Assembly (NCBI RefSeq): GCF_963678635.1
Contig: NC_087062.1
Span: 19,891,789-19,955,788, forward strand
Reading direction: 5' to 3'
Source of the DNA: Symsagittifera roscoffensis
Taxonomy: Eukaryota > Xenacoelomorpha > Acoela > Convolutidae
Length of the DNA: 64,000 nucleotides
Below, in pieces: positions 1-9,777 of the stretch; within the stretch, counting starts at the first letter, position 1; each line of letters starts with the position of its first letter. The translations under genes were made by a program, and so were the position numbers. The notes below the pieces were generated by a model. That model searched no databases. It was given only the letters and a program-made list of their open reading frames with translations, and was not told where the DNA came from.

Positions 1-3000
1 CACCTAATCGTAGGGGACAGCCTGGTGCGGGTGTTGACCCGGATCCGATCGCACTGGCAGACAGGAATCTTGAGTTTCGCTGGAACTGCCACGCCACAGA
101 TGTTGGCAACGCTTGACATGCTGGGGATGACCAAAGTATACACGGTGACCCTGATGGTCGGGACCAACGATGTATCAAGGGGAGAAGCGAGGAAAATAAC
201 AAGGCTGCACGATAAGGTGAGCTGCCTTCTTGAGGAACTGAGGATTCAGATGGACCCCATCCTGTTGACGGTATGTACTGTCCCCTACAACATGATGTTT
301 GATCAGCACGCCTTGGAGATGAACGAGAAGGTGCGGAACCTAAACAAGGTGATACGAGACATCCACCGGAAGAGTGTGCTCCCTGTCAGACTGTTGGACG
401 TGGCAGAGCGCATGAAGAAAGAGGGATTCCCTGAAGACACCTCCAATGACGTCTTCCAAGAACACATAAACGCGCTAGAGGCGGATCTGCTAGAGACGGC
501 CCAATTCACATTGGGACCACCTCCGAACCCACCATTCCTTGCCTCAAGGGCCTTGTCTGGTCGCTTGGGACCGAGAGTTGACACTAGAGACAGTTCAAGG
601 AGCAGCCAGACCAGATTGCAGAGTGCCACGCCGATGGAGTGCGAGGAGGTGACGTCATCAACACCTCCAGGCTCGGCGATATCCTTAGTGGTAGTGGCAG
701 AGAGCAAACGGGAAAAGAGGTCTATGGAGACCGCTCGCTTGAGATATCCTGAGAAGGTGAAAGGGCTGGACCTGGAGGGTTTGGAATGCAGGCGAGAATT
801 GGCGGAGACCCTGGGGATTGAACGAGTGTCGCACGAGGATTTAAACAGGCATCACTGCGTGGACTGGTTGAAAGCTCATGAGGCGCACTTCTCGAGAACG
901 AAATTGATGGAGACCGCGGATCTGACTGGAATTCCCACAAAAGCGATCATGGGACCCATCAATTACAGACCTCTCAAGCTGTTGGGGAGTCCTGGACCCA
1001 TAGCAGAACCTCCCAAACACCGAACGAGCATCGCCAGGATCAGGTTGGCGACCCCGGCACAGTTGAAGGTGGTAGACAAGCTGCTCAATCCGGGGGGAAC
1101 GGGATTGCCAGATGCCGCTTACGAAGGCTCGAAATTGGCGGAAGATCCCAGGTACGGGAAGCCTTGTGGGAGTACCCAGCTGGCCAAAACCCTGGCAGTT
1201 TATGATAGAGCAGATCCAGCTGCTGCGAGAGTAGTCATTGTGGCGGGATCAGACTTCGAAGGAACGTCTCCCAAGTTGTTCTGGCCGGAGACTCTGATAT
1301 ACTCTTTGCCAGGAGCTGAATTAAATCAGATGTTAACTCTGGTGGTGGCAATAAAGTCGGAGATGCCCTGTGAACCTGAGCTGCTATTGTTTGCAGGAAT
1401 GAATGATCACCTGCACGCGATGGGACTTCTTGAGCAACTAAAGGGCGATGAAATTCCGACATCGAGGAAGATATGGGAAGCCATTCAGGCATTGTTTGCG
1501 GCGATGAATGAAGTGCAAGAGAGTGTTGTCTCGAGATTTGGGTCCAAGACGAAGGTGGTGTTTACCACATCCCCTGGATACGCGAGTATGCCACCCGCCC
1601 TACAGTTCGTGTACGCGGTCTTGATCCTGATAGCAGAAGGGAATGAATGGCGGATTCTATTGGCAGCCTCCAATCGGGAGTTGGAGCCATCGAACCTGAG
1701 GCTTCGCAAGTCAGAATTGGCGGCGGCATGGGCGGACATATCTCATGCACTGAGGGGCTTTTATGGACTAGCCGACATCCTGATCGTATTAGACGAGGTG
1801 CTCTTGCTAGAGATATCGAACTTTGCCAGGCAACTCAAGTTCAACCCAGTCATCGGGGACGATCACCCGGCGATAAGCAAATTAACGGCCAGCTTGTGGT
1901 TTCGGAGTATGGATGTGAAGATCACAAACTCCACCAGCAAGTCTAGAGGTCCCAGTAACGAGAGAAGAAATGTGGCCGAGACGGAAAAGCAATTGGAATC
2001 GATGAAATATCGTTTGACTCAAGAGAATGGCTGGTGGCCATTTTTGACACCAAGGCTGGAGAACGCCACGAACAAGACAAGGGAGGAAGCACCACCCCTC
2101 GTGAAACAAGTCTGGAGTTTTCTGGAGAAACAGCTGGAGCTGGCCGAAACAAGAGACATGACGGTGGCTAGATTTGTCTCGGCCGCCAATGAAGTGACGA
2201 TTGGAGGGTTCTGGAGAGAGCACGCCAAAGGCGAATTGAAGACTAGGAGGGATTACGAGATTCTCAAGTTCTTGAGTCCTTGCTGGGAAAAGGAATTCTT
2301 GGCAGGAATATTCGGTACCACGGCGACTATCTTTGGAGCCTTCGTGCAGGAGATACTGGGCATGCCCATCAGCCTGCTCTTGGCCCTGTATTTGGTCTAC
2401 CCCAGATACTTGTTCAACATGGGCCCAGCATACATGTTTAGTCGAGGAGTGGAGACACTTCGAGTTGATGGGTACCTGGCACTGGTACTCTTGACCCATG
2501 AGGAATTGGTGTCGTTTCATCGATTAATGGAATATGGAGAGCCTCTGTCTATGGGGAGAGTCCACACGAGCATTGAAACCAGCTCCTACAAGTGTGCCGC
2601 AGGGTTGAAGACGTTGCTAGTACAATACCTCATGATGCAAAATCGGCACATGACGGGTGAAGACGAGAATCCAACTTCGAGAGAAGAATGGAAGAAGACG
2701 AACAGAGGGATGCTTCTGTTGACGGACCTATGCCTGGCAATGAGGTCGGACCCAATGGGGATAATCCGGGGTCTAGAGGAGGTGGTGACCTGCATTTATG
2801 GTCCAGCAGTGACGTACGCGTTCCCAGATCCCCTGGTGACAACGTATCGTCACTCGGTGACGCACTTGAGTCTCATCAGTATACTGGATGGGACGGCGCT
2901 AAATTGGTGTCAACAAGAGGTGCTCAGAGCGCGTATGAGCAACACGGTACTCTTTGGAAAAGTGAAAGATGCCGAGCTGATAGTGTGCAACTTCAGGGGA

Positions 3001-6000
3001 CAAATGCAATGTAGAATGGGAGGCAAGCGAGAGGGCCCCATTGAAATGTATCCCAAGTTTTGGAACTTGAACCCATTGACGGCCGACGGACGAGAAGTCT
3101 TGAGAATCCCCGCCTGGAAGGAGTGCTTTGCACTAGTTAAGAGGGAGCTGGAGGCCATAATGGAGAAAGAAATCCTCCCAGCCACCATGCCTGAGTTCCC
3201 GATAGTCAGGAGGATGACCTTGGGAATGAACAGTCCCTTGGTAGTTCCCTCCATAATGGCGAAGATGACGACGGAGGAAATACAGAAGCATTTCACGGAT
3301 GGCTGGGACCCCCTGTTCATCGGCTACACGGCGGCGGTCTACTTCCATACCAGCGAGACGAAGGTAAATTCGTGGACGACGCAAGCGAAAAAGAGTAGAG
3401 GTTCGCAGCCCCCCGGATATGAGGTGCGGAAGGTCTTGAGAACTCTAGAGAAGGAGGGACTTGAGAACATGCTACCCATATGGGATGATGGCAGGATGAT
3501 CGTGATGGAGGGGCACGTCGCATTGGTGGACGACATGAAATTTGCCACGAGAAAATATAAGGCACCCTATGGCTTGGAAAAGGTGGAAATGAGACAGGAG
3601 GGAACAGAACTAGATGCAGCAGGTCAACTGCATGTAGCACTGACGGAATACAAAAAGCTGGATCCTACGACACCATCACCACTGTCAGTGGACACGCCTG
3701 GAGACAAGAGGAGTGGACCCGTCGAGGACCGATTTAAGAAAATTCTCGAGAGAAGGAGACATGAGTCAGAAGAAGAGAGTATGGATGAAACTCTCAGTGA
3801 AGCCGGTGAGGACATGGAAGTGGGGAATACGCCTGAACCAGGGCCATCAGGGGAGGAGCTCACCACTCAAGAGCTGTTGAACGACTTGAGCGAGGAGAAT
3901 TGGGCAGATACTGCCACCCCACCCCTGAATCCGTCCCCCCGGAAGAATCTGGAATTGCCATTGGCAAGTGAGACCTTCAATATGGGGATGATACTCTTGA
4001 GCTCGGAGGAAAGGGAAAAGAACACTTTCGAAGGGAACAGGGACATATTCCTGGGATCCCTGAAGGACGATGCTTGGCAGGAGTTCTTGGAAGAATTCAA
4101 TCAAGAAGTGGGCAGCGAGACGACGCTGGACAAATTCAAGGAGGAACTGTGGGACACAGTCGTAAGATTTGGAGAACCGCTTCTGATAGGAACGGGCCTG
4201 GATGAGAAGGCGAGAAAAGAGCTACTGAGCAAGCTGGTAGAGCTGAGGAATTCACGATCAAAGACTAGAGAAGAAAAATGTGAGGACAGCTCTACTCGGA
4301 GACAAAAAACTGTAGATAAAATGGTTGACGATATAAAAAGGGATAAGGTTGGGACTAGTAATATGATTAAAAGTACTAATATCCTTAAGGCTCGAGCAGG
4401 GGGGAGGCAAGAGTTGGAAGGAGTGGATGGAGAGGTCGAATCAGTGATGGTAGCCACAACACCCTCAAGTAGAGATGTGAAGACTCGCAAGAGGAAGAGA
4501 GAAGTGGAAGGATTGGGTAGTCCTTCAGTGGATGCTGTTTCGGAAGGAAACTTGAGAGAGACGGCGCCCATGATTTTGGCTCGATGCAAGACGGCGGCAT
4601 ACAAGAGCAGCTCGGAGCTCAGAAGACCACTTGAAGTAGAGAGGGAAATAGAGGTTTCCACCAGTTCGACATCGGAGGAAGACTTCAAGACTCAGAAGAT
4701 AAACGTGAAGAGAGGTTCAACGAACGGACAGACATGGGAAGTAGATGTCGGCAAAGAATGGATCTCGAAAGCACACCAGGCCACGGGCAAGCGAGTGACA
4801 AGTGATCCATTGGAGAGGAACAAGACGAGGAACACCTCCCGGACGTGGTGGGTGGCCCTTGAAACATTGAAAGAAATGGAGGACTGCTGGAAGAAGTTGG
4901 ACAGTGGAGTAGCTCGCAAGCGACGCAATTGGGCCACCCAGCAAAAAGCCGAGGTTAATAGAATAGAAGTGGCAAATCATCTGAAGAGGTCCTGGCAGAG
5001 TTTGTTGAAGGATCATTTTGAAGAATCAATGAGGACACCCTCATCAGCACCACCATTAATGGCGAATCCCTTCGTTAGAACTGCAGGACAATTAATGTTC
5101 ACCTGGAGTCTGGTGGGGATAGAGTTGGAAACGCTGACCTCGTATGACAGGCTGAAGTTGGGAAGCAAGAAGCTAGATGTGTATCAGGCACTGATGCAAC
5201 ACGTAGCCAGGGATAATTCAGGCATGAGCCTGGCTAGAAGAAAGGATGCCACGTGTTTCTTGAGATGGATAATGTCGATGATGTCTGATAGCACCATCCT
5301 GGCATGCCAACAGAGAGCAAGCGTAAGCAAAAACATGGAAAAAAGAGTCTCAACGGTCATCTTGAACGTGTATCAGAGCACAGGAATAGAAAAGGAAGAG
5401 GGTTCCAGACTATCCCTAGAGAACCATAGGAAGCTAGACGAGGTACGGAGGTTTTATAATAAGAAGTTCGAAGAAGAACATGATGTTCACCGTAACCTGG
5501 CCTCGTCAAAGCAGTACTCGAGGCTCAGCGAGAAGGGGGAATACCAATATGTGTCTGGAGTGATGGGAATGGCCTACAACCCCTTCTTAGACTCGGAAGC
5601 TGGAGGCGCCCACAGGAACCATGAGGTAGCGGAGCTGCTGAAGTTTTGGACAGAAAGAATAATGGAAATAGACGCGGTGGAAAAAGAGGGGCGGAGCCTG
5701 GGCCTGATTCTTGAGGAAACACCAGAGGTGGTGAGCATACCGCGTTCAAACAAGAGAGTTGAAGTGAACATGGGCGATGGAGATGGCTTGTTAACCACGA
5801 ACTTGGGAGTGGTATGGAAGCTATTAAGACCCTCCTGGTGTCCACATCCCCACGCGAGTCTGATCGAGGAAACCACCGAGCGAGTGAGGTTAGCACCAAC
5901 GGAAGATGAAGATCTGGCAAAGTTGAGAGTGCTGCATAAGCTAATTTCACCTCAGATGCAAGAGCCAGGCGAAAAGACGAGTAATCCCGGGTCAGCAAAG

Positions 6001-6837
6001 AAATTGGAGCCGGGTAGCTGTCTGGATTCGACGTGTGGAAACGGAGAGCTTACCTGCGATGGACGGTCATGCGTTAGAATACTGTCATTTCAAAAAGAAG
6101 ACCTGGTCACTTGGTTCGAAGACATAACAGAAAGGGAGAAAAGTGAAGTGCAAATAGTAGCGGAGTGTTACGCGAGAACCACGGTGAATATAGCGACAGC
6201 TCTCGGATTCTTCTCGAGAATGTGTAGTCTGCAGTCACTGGAAAGACTAGAATCTGAACATCATTTAGTTACGGCGTTGAGCGTAGAATCATGGCCCGGG
6301 GTGTTGCAGGTGACTCAAAAACACATCCGGAGCTGGAAGGTTGGTCTCGAGGCGGAAATGGGATTTCCCATGAGCGAAGCTTATGGCTTGCCATTGAACG
6401 CGAAATCGCTGATAGGGTCAATGATGGCCAACTTGTGCGGAAGTCACTACCCACTGCACATGGTGATGGTGGAAGCATCCAGCCAGAGAGTACTGGTGGA
6501 CAAGGCCTTCTCAGTGCCCAAGTGCGTGAGGTTGGCTCGGATATCGCATCACTCGCACAAGTTGTTGAGAAAAATCAGAGGGACAGTACCAAAAGAATTG
6601 AGAGATGACTTGAGTGAAATCTGGGGAGAAGAACTTTTGAAGTTGGAGAGAGAGAACACAAGCGATCACGAGAGACAAAACGTGATCGGAAAACCTGTGG
6701 GAACTGCTCCAAACCTGGAAGATAACGACACGATACATGAGAAAATGATGGAGCTTGAGCCTCTCTTGGAAGCCTCGGGGGAGCGTACCCTCAGGAGCAT
6801 TGAAATCACCCATGGAGAATGCCCATGCCACTGTTAA
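1..6837 (+). CDS. Giant reading frame with two SGNH-hydrolase-like domains (5' partial)
   Basis: The frame is already open at base 1, so the true start lies left of the window; the GTG at 25 is only the first possible internal start. Counting residues from that GTG, the first SGNH/GDSL-like domain has a GDSL block at bases 13-24, just upstream of residue 1, then GTND at 46-49 and a late D142/H147 pair. A second SGNH-like domain follows: GSDFEGTS at 408-415, PGAEL near 429, GMND at 458-461 and DDH at 612-614. In the second domain the nucleophile block reads G-S-D rather than G-D-S, so activity is uncertain. The middle, about residues 620-1200, is folded-looking but unrecognised. Residues 1200-1700 are charged and low in complexity. 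C1999, C2004, C2011 and C2016 make a CX4CX6CX4C knuckle. There is no intron in 6.8 kb, and G+C is well above the surroundings. It ends at TAA 6835-6837 and the same frame reopens at once. I infer a mobile or acquired element; a host gene is possible. Confidence 0.72.
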   Translation, partial: HLIVGDSLVRVLTRIRSHWQTGILSFAGTATPQMLATLDMLGMTKVYTVTLMVGTNDVSRGEARKITRLHDKVSCLLEELRIQMDPILLTVCTVPYNMMFDQHALEMNEKVRNLNKVIRDIHRKSVLPVRLLDVAERMKKEGFPEDTSNDVFQEHINALEADLLETAQFTLGPPPNPPFLASRALSGRLGPRVDTRDSSRSSQTRLQSATPMECEEVTSSTPPGSAISLVVVAESKREKRSMETARLRYPEKVKGLDLEGLECRRELAETLGIERVSHEDLNRHHCVDWLKAHEAHFSRTKLMETADLTGIPTKAIMGPINYRPLKLLGSPGPIAEPPKHRTSIARIRLATPAQLKVVDKLLNPGGTGLPDAAYEGSKLAEDPRYGKPCGSTQLAKTLAVYDRADPAAARVVIVAGSDFEGTSPKLFWPETLIYSLPGAELNQMLTLVVAIKSEMPCEPELLLFAGMNDHLHAMGLLEQLKGDEIPTSRKIWEAIQALFAAMNEVQESVVSRFGSKTKVVFTTSPGYASMPPALQFVYAVLILIAEGNEWRILLAASNRELEPSNLRLRKSELAAAWADISHALRGFYGLADILIVLDEVLLLEISNFARQLKFNPVIGDDHPAISKLTASLWFRSMDVKITNSTSKSRGPSNERRNVAETEKQLESMKYRLTQENGWWPFLTPRLENATNKTREEAPPLVKQVWSFLEKQLELAETRDMTVARFVSAANEVTIGGFWREHAKGELKTRRDYEILKFLSPCWEKEFLAGIFGTTATIFGAFVQEILGMPISLLLALYLVYPRYLFNMGPAYMFSRGVETLRVDGYLALVLLTHEELVSFHRLMEYGEPLSMGRVHTSIETSSYKCAAGLKTLLVQYLMMQNRHMTGEDENPTSREEWKKTNRGMLLLTDLCLAMRSDPMGIIRGLEEVVTCIYGPAVTYAFPDPLVTTYRHSVTHLSLISILDGTALNWCQQEVLRARMSNTVLFGKVKDAELIVCNFRGQMQCRMGGKREGPIEMYPKFWNLNPLTADGREVLRIPAWKECFALVKRELEAIMEKEILPATMPEFPIVRRMTLGMNSPLVVPSIMAKMTTEEIQKHFTDGWDPLFIGYTAAVYFHTSETKVNSWTTQAKKSRGSQPPGYEVRKVLRTLEKEGLENMLPIWDDGRMIVMEGHVALVDDMKFATRKYKAPYGLEKVEMRQEGTELDAAGQLHVALTEYKKLDPTTPSPLSVDTPGDKRSGPVEDRFKKILERRRHESEEESMDETLSEAGEDMEVGNTPEPGPSGEELTTQELLNDLSEENWADTATPPLNPSPRKNLELPLASETFNMGMILLSSEEREKNTFEGNRDIFLGSLKDDAWQEFLEEFNQEVGSETTLDKFKEELWDTVVRFGEPLLIGTGLDEKARKELLSKLVELRNSRSKTREEKCEDSSTRRQKTVDKMVDDIKRDKVGTSNMIKSTNILKARAGGRQELEGVDGEVESVMVATTPSSRDVKTRKRKREVEGLGSPSVDAVSEGNLRETAPMILARCKTAAYKSSSELRRPLEVEREIEVSTSSTSEEDFKTQKINVKRGSTNGQTWEVDVGKEWISKAHQATGKRVTSDPLERNKTRNTSRTWWVALETLKEMEDCWKKLDSGVARKRRNWATQQKAEVNRIEVANHLKRSWQSLLKDHFEESMRTPSSAPPLMANPFVRTAGQLMFTWSLVGIELETLTSYDRLKLGSKKLDVYQALMQHVARDNSGMSLARRKDATCFLRWIMSMMSDSTILACQQRASVSKNMEKRVSTVILNVYQSTGIEKEEGSRLSLENHRKLDEVRRFYNKKFEEEHDVHRNLASSKQYSRLSEKGEYQYVSGVMGMAYNPFLDSEAGGAHRNHEVAELLKFWTERIMEIDAVEKEGRSLGLILEETPEVVSIPRSNKRVEVNMGDGDGLLTTNLGVVWKLLRPSWCPHPHASLIEETTERVRLAPTEDEDLAKLRVLHKLISPQMQEPGEKTSNPGSAKKLEPGSCLDSTCGNGELTCDGRSCVRILSFQKEDLVTWFEDITEREKSEVQIVAECYARTTVNIATALGFFSRMCSLQSLERLESEHHLVTALSVESWPGVLQVTQKHIRSWKVGLEAEMGFPMSEAYGLPLNAKSLIGSMMANLCGSHYPLHMVMVEASSQRVLVDKAFSVPKCVRLARISHHSHKLLRKIRGTVPKELRDDLSEIWGEELLKLERENTSDHERQNVIGKPVGTAPNLEDNDTIHEKMMELEPLLEASGERTLRSIEITHGECPCHC

Positions 6838-7605
6838 GCGCAAACGGTGTGGTATCCAGATCACAAGAACCTTTGCCTGGTGTGGGATACGGAAGAAATC
6901 CGGTCGATCGGACTACCGGATCACCGACAGAAGGTGACGATCTTGGTAGTGAGTACGATCTTGGCTCTGAGATGGATAGAAGAGAATATAACAAAGTATC
7001 GGGAAGCGGGGACGCCAACGGCAGAGTCAATATACGCGATAGACTACAGTAGGAGACTCGAGTTGTTTGAGACTGCGTGCAAGGTATTCGCCATACCAAC
7101 GGAAGTCAGACATGTCTGGAGCCGTTTGAGGTACTTCCCATGGTTTCGGGCGACGCTGACGTCCTGGTTGTACATGACAACGAAAGATCACATGAGAAAA
7201 CATCAAAAGGAGTATCGACAGTTCCAGGCCGAGATTGGGCCGGAAGCTTTCAAGGGACACCTGTTAACCCATCGTAATGCAATCACGACAGGATGGAAGA
7301 GAGTGGGTAAAATGTCTAGAGACAATACCAAGGCGAGGGAATCGATACTAGAGGAGGACCTGGTGAAGAACGTGAGCTTGAGCCTGCACAATTCCTTTTG
7401 TTTGAACCGGGAATCTAGGGTGAAGGCACTACCCAAACAAGCAAAGAGGTTGCAAGAGCAAAGACAATGGATGCGATCCTATGAGCAGCTGAAGGCTTGG
7501 GAGGAGATTGTGATTAGCTCCGATGATGAAGAGGAACTGTTGAGACAGTTTGCCGTATCTAGTACTTCAGGGTGCAGTACCTCCAAGGCGAAGAGTGCGA
7601 GATGA
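6838..7605 (+). CDS. In-frame continuation of the giant frame after one TAA codon
   Basis: This frame is in register with the giant frame and separated from it only by TAA 6835-6837. The first possible start is a GTG at 6847, not an ATG, so separate initiation is unlikely. It encodes about 252 residues (numbered from that GTG) and ends in TGA 7603-7605. Residues 1-110 are rich in W and Y and look like a folded domain. The rest is basic and helical, and at 221-230 lies IVISSDDEEE, which has the hydrophobic-then-acidic shape of a SUMO-interacting motif. The higher G+C of the upstream frame continues to the end. Two readings fit: a nonsense mutation in one original protein of more than 2,520 residues, or programmed stop-codon readthrough. 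I did not recognise the family. Confidence 0.6.
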   Translation, partial: AQTVWYPDHKNLCLVWDTEEIRSIGLPDHRQKVTILVVSTILALRWIEENITKYREAGTPTAESIYAIDYSRRLELFETACKVFAIPTEVRHVWSRLRYFPWFRATLTSWLYMTTKDHMRKHQKEYRQFQAEIGPEAFKGHLLTHRNAITTGWKRVGKMSRDNTKARESILEEDLVKNVSLSLHNSFCLNRESRVKALPKQAKRLQEQRQWMRSYEQLKAWEEIVISSDDEEELLRQFAVSSTSGCSTSKAKSAR

Positions 7606-8028
7606 GCAGGTGGCTCGAATGGATCTTGAGTCTTGAGAGGGAAAGGGGGCTTGAGCGTGGATCCGGGTGAAACCTGGGTTCACGAAAAAGAAATTTTAAC
7701 AAAACAAGATATTGTTATTAATATGCTATATCTATTATATAAACGAAAATGCTGCATGACAATTTCCTAATTGAATGGGACAAAAGAAATTTTAAATTGG
7801 CTTGAAAAGCGAGAATTCAAGGGTGCAGGTGTGTGCAGATTTTGATTGCTGTTTAGCGATAGTGTGAAAATTTTACATGGCTGTGAATTTTGGGGTGTAG
7901 ATAAGCTTAAGTCTGCTGCAAACTTCTGTAAATGACCACTGGCACTGTATCTTGAGTAACACTCGGTTTTCTGGGACTTACTGGGAGAAGACAGCACGCG
8001 ATGAGGACATCGATCTCGAGTCCGGGGA
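7606..8028. other. AT-rich 3' flank of the giant frame
   Basis: No gene is seen here. Base composition drops to AT-rich shortly after the stop. The first 90 bases repeat the short string CTTGAG (TCTTGAG, GGCTTGAG), which also occurs at 8480-8530 and 8870. This suggests that the flank belongs to the same element as the reading frame. No AATAAA hexamer stands close to the stop. Confidence 0.4.
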
Positions 8029-9777
8029 GTATGTGCCAGTCGGTCATATTTGGAAGTTTGACCTTGAGAGAAGCAAAAAGCACTTAATTTTGGAGTGAAA
8101 TTTAATTTTTCAAAATTTCGAATGGAACCTATCATGCACGATTTTCTCGCGATAACTGAAAATCAAAAAAGAGAAGTCAGAACGATCGAGTGACAATCGC
8201 GGGAAAGTTGCTAGAAAAATCAGTGGGAAATTGCTATTCGCAATTTCAGTAGCAATAATAATCGAGAGTAGAGCTGTCCCATCTGAAACAGAGACGAGCG
8301 CATTTCCACGAACTGGATTGTTGTGACTGGAGTACTATTATTAACTGGACCAGAGTGAACCTTCGGTGGAAAGGTGGACAGCTGGAGTGTCCCAATGGTT
8401 CACGAGAACTTACAGTCTAGAGTAAAAACTTGTTCTTGTTATTGAAACTGACTAACATTAAACTCATTTTAGTTACTTTATTGATTCTTGAGTTGCTTAC
8501 CGACTTATTTACTTCCTGGTTCTTGAGCGTGCTACAATGTGAGTACTAATTTAAATTTCTAGAGTGTGTTTTATAATTGTTATGTTGAGGTAAGGCGAGT
8601 TTTAGGTTGATCCATCTGAAATGGATCAAAGTTCCACTGTCTAATAAAAAGTAACTTAACGGATTGTTCCAACCCGGTTTTTAACGGCGTTCATGTATTT
8701 TGGGTATCTAGAGACCTAAGTATGGGGACGTTTCTAATTCTAGAGTGGGGGGATATTTTAGTAGTAGCCTTTAAGCTGTAACGGGTCGTAGTCTCATGTC
8801 ACAAGCGAACCGAATTGGCTCCGACTGATTTGAGGTACAAAAACACAAGAGACAGTGTCCCTGACTCTTGAGCCAATGGTTATAGGGCCTATTTTTCTTA
8901 AGCCTCATGTGTGACTGCAGTAGACGAATGTTACATTAATTGATATCTAGATTCATTTTGATAAGGATGAGAAGCTAGGAGTTGGGGGAAAGGGTTGATC
9001 CATCTTCGATGGAGATGATGATTTTTATCTACTGAACAAAAACAATAGTAATATAATAAGTAGTAGCCCTGTTTTTAGGAGTAACCTCGTGGTCTGGGTA
9101 TAGTGAGACCCAGCCATGAGCTCACTGTTTCTGCATGTAATCTAGTTAATTTGAGTGTTTTGACCGAAGCCGAAAGCAGTAACGTTTTTGTCGACCCGAT
9201 GTTAGAAAGACCACCGAAAAGTACTGGCTTGGTAGAGACGGTGAAAAGTATGCAAAGCTCTGTTTAGACGTTAGCCAGTCGTCTTAAGACTTAGTTTTGT
9301 CTTCCGTCGATATGTATCTTCCGGGCGAATGTTACAAATCAAATGTAACTCAGTAAGTTTTCTAATGACGAGTCTTAATCAAGGGAAGTAAGTTTAAACT
9401 CAAGAATATAGTTTTGACTCTGGACCATTGGGAGACTTCACTTGTCCACCTTTCCGTTGAAGGTTCACACTGGTCCAGTTGATTTTAACTCCGCTCTCGT
9501 GTTCGTTTGGTCTCCTATATCAGATAGGACAGCTCTACTCTCGTTTTCTATGATGGAAATTGCGAATAGCGATTTCCCACTGTATATATTTGACGACTTT
9601 CCCGCAATTGTTAATTCGATTGTTCTCATTTTTCATTTTATGTTTTCAGTTGTCGCAAGAAAACTGAGCATGACAGGCTCCATTCGAAATTTTGAAAAAT
9701 AAAACTTCACTCCAAAATCACGTATATTCGTGTCCCTCAAGGTCAAACTTCCAGATATGATATGACAGACTGGCACA
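8029..9777. mobile_element. Foldback structure with about 400-bp imperfect inverted arms
   Basis: The left arm, about 8029-8450, is the reverse complement of about 9380-9777. Matching landmarks are TGTGCCAGTC then GGAAGTTTGACCTTGAG at the outer ends, TTTCAAAATTTCGAATGGA, CGCTATTCGCAATTTC, and CTGGACCAG then GTGAACCTTC. The outer edges start abruptly together and similarity fades inward, as expected of terminal inverted repeats. The arms are separated by about 930 bp. Short reading frames inside the arms mirror each other and are not genes. This could be a foldback transposon just downstream of the giant frame, or an inverted second copy of that element's 3' end. I cannot decide between these here. 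Confidence 0.7.
8451..9379. other. Spacer between the foldback arms, with small hairpins
   Basis: No convincing reading frame. The phrase GGTTGATCCATC occurs twice (about 8607 and 8994); the first copy makes a hairpin GATCCAT/ATGGATC and the second CCATC/GATGG. GTAGTAGCC also recurs (8761, 9060), and GTCTGGGTATAGTGAGACCC near 9092 can fold. GACGAATGTTAC-like strings occur near 8930 and 9325, and again outside the element at 10372. The spacer is somewhat less AT-rich than distal DNA. Confidence 0.35.

Noticed and set aside
1882-2520. 212-codon minus-strand frame inside the giant frame
   Set aside because: It lies wholly opposite the long + frame, has no recognisable family and shares its boundaries with nothing; it is a shadow of strongly biased coding sequence.
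4101-4688. 195-codon minus-strand frame (serine/leucine-rich)
   Set aside because: It mirrors the acidic and lysine-rich part of the + frame, whose complement reads as S, L and F.
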